Assembly (NCBI GenBank): GCA_036946415.1
Contig: JAQIJD010000013.1
Span: 1 to 64,000, forward strand
DNA from: Sphingomonas_Q fennica_A
GTDB lineage: Bacteria > Pseudomonadota > Alphaproteobacteria > Sphingomonadales > Sphingomonadaceae
Length of the DNA: 64,000 nt
Direction: 5' to 3'
Below are positions 62,762 through 64,000 of this stretch, piece by piece. The notes below the pieces were generated by a model. It was not told where the DNA came from. It made no database searches and was given only the letters and a program-made list of their open reading frames with translations. The translations under genes and the position numbers were made by a program. How positions within the stretch are numbered: the stretch's first letter is position 1; the number at the start of each line of letters is the position of its first letter.

Positions 62762-63823
62762 ATGGCGAAGACGGCATTGGTGGTGGGCGCGAGCGGGATC
62801 GTCGGCCAAGCGACGGCGGCGCTGCTGGTCGAGGAAGGCTGGACGGTGCACGGCCTCGCCCGGCGGCCCGCAGCCCAACGGGGCGTGCAGCCCCTCGTGG
62901 CGGACCTGCGGGACGCGGGCGGGACGGCGGCGGCGCTCGGCGATATCGCGCCGGATGCGGTCTTCATCACCACCTGGGCCCGGCAGGACAGCGAGGCGGA
63001 GAATATCCGCGTCAACGGCGCGATGGTGCGCAATCTGCTGGATGTCCTGCCGAAGCCCGGCGCGCCGCGCCACGTCGCGCTCGTCACCGGCCTGAAACAT
63101 TATCTGGGGCCGTTCGAAGCCTATGGGAAAGGCACGCTGCCGCAGACCCCGTTCCGCGAGGAGCAGGGCCGGCTCGATATCGAGAATTTCTATTATGCGC
63201 AGGAAGACGCGGTGTTCGCCGCCGCCGCGCGCGACGGTTTCACCTGGAGCGTGCACCGCCCGCATACCGTGATCGGCCTCGCGGTCGGCAATGCCATGAA
63301 CATGGGCACGACCCTCGCCGCTTATGCGACGTTGTGTCGGGAGCGCGGCCGACCGTTCGTCTTCCCCGGATCGGCCGTCCAATGGTCCGGGCTGACCGAC
63401 ATGACCGACGCCGGCCAGCTGGCGCGCCATTTGCTGTGGGCGGCGGAGACCGCAGGCGCGCACGATCAGGCGTTCAACGTCGTCAACGGCGATGTCTTCC
63501 GCTGGCAATGGATGTGGCACCGCATCGCCGGCTGGTTCGGGATCGAGGCGGTGCCGTTCGACGGCACCGTCCGGCCGCTCGAACGACAGATGGCCGACGA
63601 CGCCGACCTGTGGCGCGCAATCGCCGCGCGCGACGGACTGGCGGAGCCGGACCTCGCCCGGCTCGCCTCCCCCTGGCATACGGATGCCGATCTCGGCCGG
63701 CCGATCGAGGTCGTGACCGACATGAGCAAGAGCCGCCGCCTGGGCTTCACCGCCTACCAGCCGACCGACGATGCGTTCTTCGCGCTCTTCGCCAGGCTCC
63801 GCGCGGCCCGCCTGATCCCGTGA
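62762..63823 (+). CDS. PRISE-type short-chain reductase (progesterone 5-beta-reductase/iridoid synthase-like)
   Basis: 353 residues, atypical SDR. The nucleotide motif ALVVGASGIVGQATAALLVEEG uses GxxGxxG. The segment VTGLKHYLGPFEAYGKG with Lys and Tyr, and the later SVHRPHTVIGLA, are characteristic of PRISE enzymes that reduce activated C=C bonds with NADPH. It is probably regulated by the divergent HxlR protein. AAGGAGACGGAC precedes the ATG, giving a strong ribosome-binding site. Confidence 0.88.
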   Translation: MAKTALVVGASGIVGQATAALLVEEGWTVHGLARRPAAQRGVQPLVADLRDAGGTAAALGDIAPDAVFITTWARQDSEAENIRVNGAMVRNLLDVLPKPGAPRHVALVTGLKHYLGPFEAYGKGTLPQTPFREEQGRLDIENFYYAQEDAVFAAAARDGFTWSVHRPHTVIGLAVGNAMNMGTTLAAYATLCRERGRPFVFPGSAVQWSGLTDMTDAGQLARHLLWAAETAGAHDQAFNVVNGDVFRWQWMWHRIAGWFGIEAVPFDGTVRPLERQMADDADLWRAIAARDGLAEPDLARLASPWHTDADLGRPIEVVTDMSKSRRLGFTAYQPTDDAFFALFARLRAARLIP

Positions 63824-63831
63824 GGCCCGCG

Positions 63832-64000
63832 ATGACCGATCCGAAGGCCACGACCCTGTCCCTGCTCGCCAGCCGGGCACCGGGCGCCACCATCTGCCCG
63901 AGCGAGGTCGCCCGCGCGATCGCGACGGACTGGCGCGGCGCGATGCCCGCCGTCCACGCCGCCATCGACGATCTGGTCGCGGACGGTCTGGTGCGGTTGA
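63832..64000 (+). CDS. DUF3253 domain protein, 3' truncated by the window end
   Basis: 56 complete codons from ATG 63832 read a helical winged-helix-like protein (TLSLLASRAPGATICPSEVARAIATDWR and AIDDLVADGLVRL), which matches DUF3253. These small proteins usually have about 85-90 residues, so roughly 30 are missing. It follows the reductase by eight bases and is probably in its operon. Function unknown; the fold suggests nucleic-acid binding. Confidence 0.8.
   Translation, partial: MTDPKATTLSLLASRAPGATICPSEVARAIATDWRGAMPAVHAAIDDLVADGLVRL

Overview
The window is high-GC alphaproteobacterial DNA, most likely from Sphingomonas or a close relative in the Sphingomonadales. The grounds are a Rhodobacter-type gene transfer agent (GTA) cluster in its sphingomonad form, a LigM-type aryl O-demethylase, two large TonB-dependent receptors, and families of short palindromic intergenic repeats. 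No rRNA, tRNA or CRISPR array was seen.

Layout. 1-7.0 kb: end of a DUF1003 membrane protein, clpB, a small convergent group (DUF2934, zinc metallopeptidase, DUF4169), then a co-directional run of flavin disulfide oxidoreductase, kdsB and a histidine phosphatase. 7.4-8.6 kb: an OmpA-like porin with a long polyproline linker. 8.8-24.9 kb: a GTA structural cluster read leftward from terminase to tail-tip genes and tightly coupled by 4-bp start/stop overlaps. It is preceded by a promoter that carries a GTTC-N7-GTTC (alphaproteobacterial LexA-type) site. Inside the cluster lie repeat blocks, a small chimeric duplication ORF and broken frames in the portal and gp6 genes. 25.0-33.3 kb: BrnTA, SOUL and DUF6456 genes, a TonB receptor, a decayed nucleotidyltransferase pair, a glutathione transferase with a duplicated 3' end, a VOC protein, a quinone oxidoreductase and purU. 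33.5-36.8 kb: ligM with a structured leader, a terminator, an AT-richer foreign-looking zinc-ribbon gene and an IS5-family element. 36.8-42.3 kb: queH, GNAT, an RHH protein, phaB, hemH and a lone Tat-exported molybdenum hydroxylase subunit. 42.4-51.1 kb: torF-like porin, a 28-residue microprotein and kdpFABCDE. 51.3-53.8 kb: a DNA methyltransferase with a PD-(D/E)xK-like partner, and two small genes. 53.9-64.0 kb: ClC channel, NhaA, a TonB receptor with FAD oxidoreductase and LysR regulator, then HxlR, a PRISE-type reductase and a truncated DUF3253 gene.

How they work together. The GTA cluster supplies packaging, capsid and tail functions but no integrase or lysogeny genes, so it reads as a domesticated particle. 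PurU and LigM, which diverge from one leader region, both act on tetrahydrofolate one-carbon units. KdpFABC with its sensor KdpD and regulator KdpE forms one potassium-uptake transcription unit with a porin in front. ClC and NhaA, side by side, suggest pH or salt homeostasis.

A sequence-quality caution. Five breaks in otherwise well-conserved frames can each be repaired by removing one base from a C/G run of five or six (5588-5593, 17842-17847, 18117-18121, 22125-22130, 54463-54468). The common polarity points to homopolymer overcalls in the assembly rather than five independent mutations.
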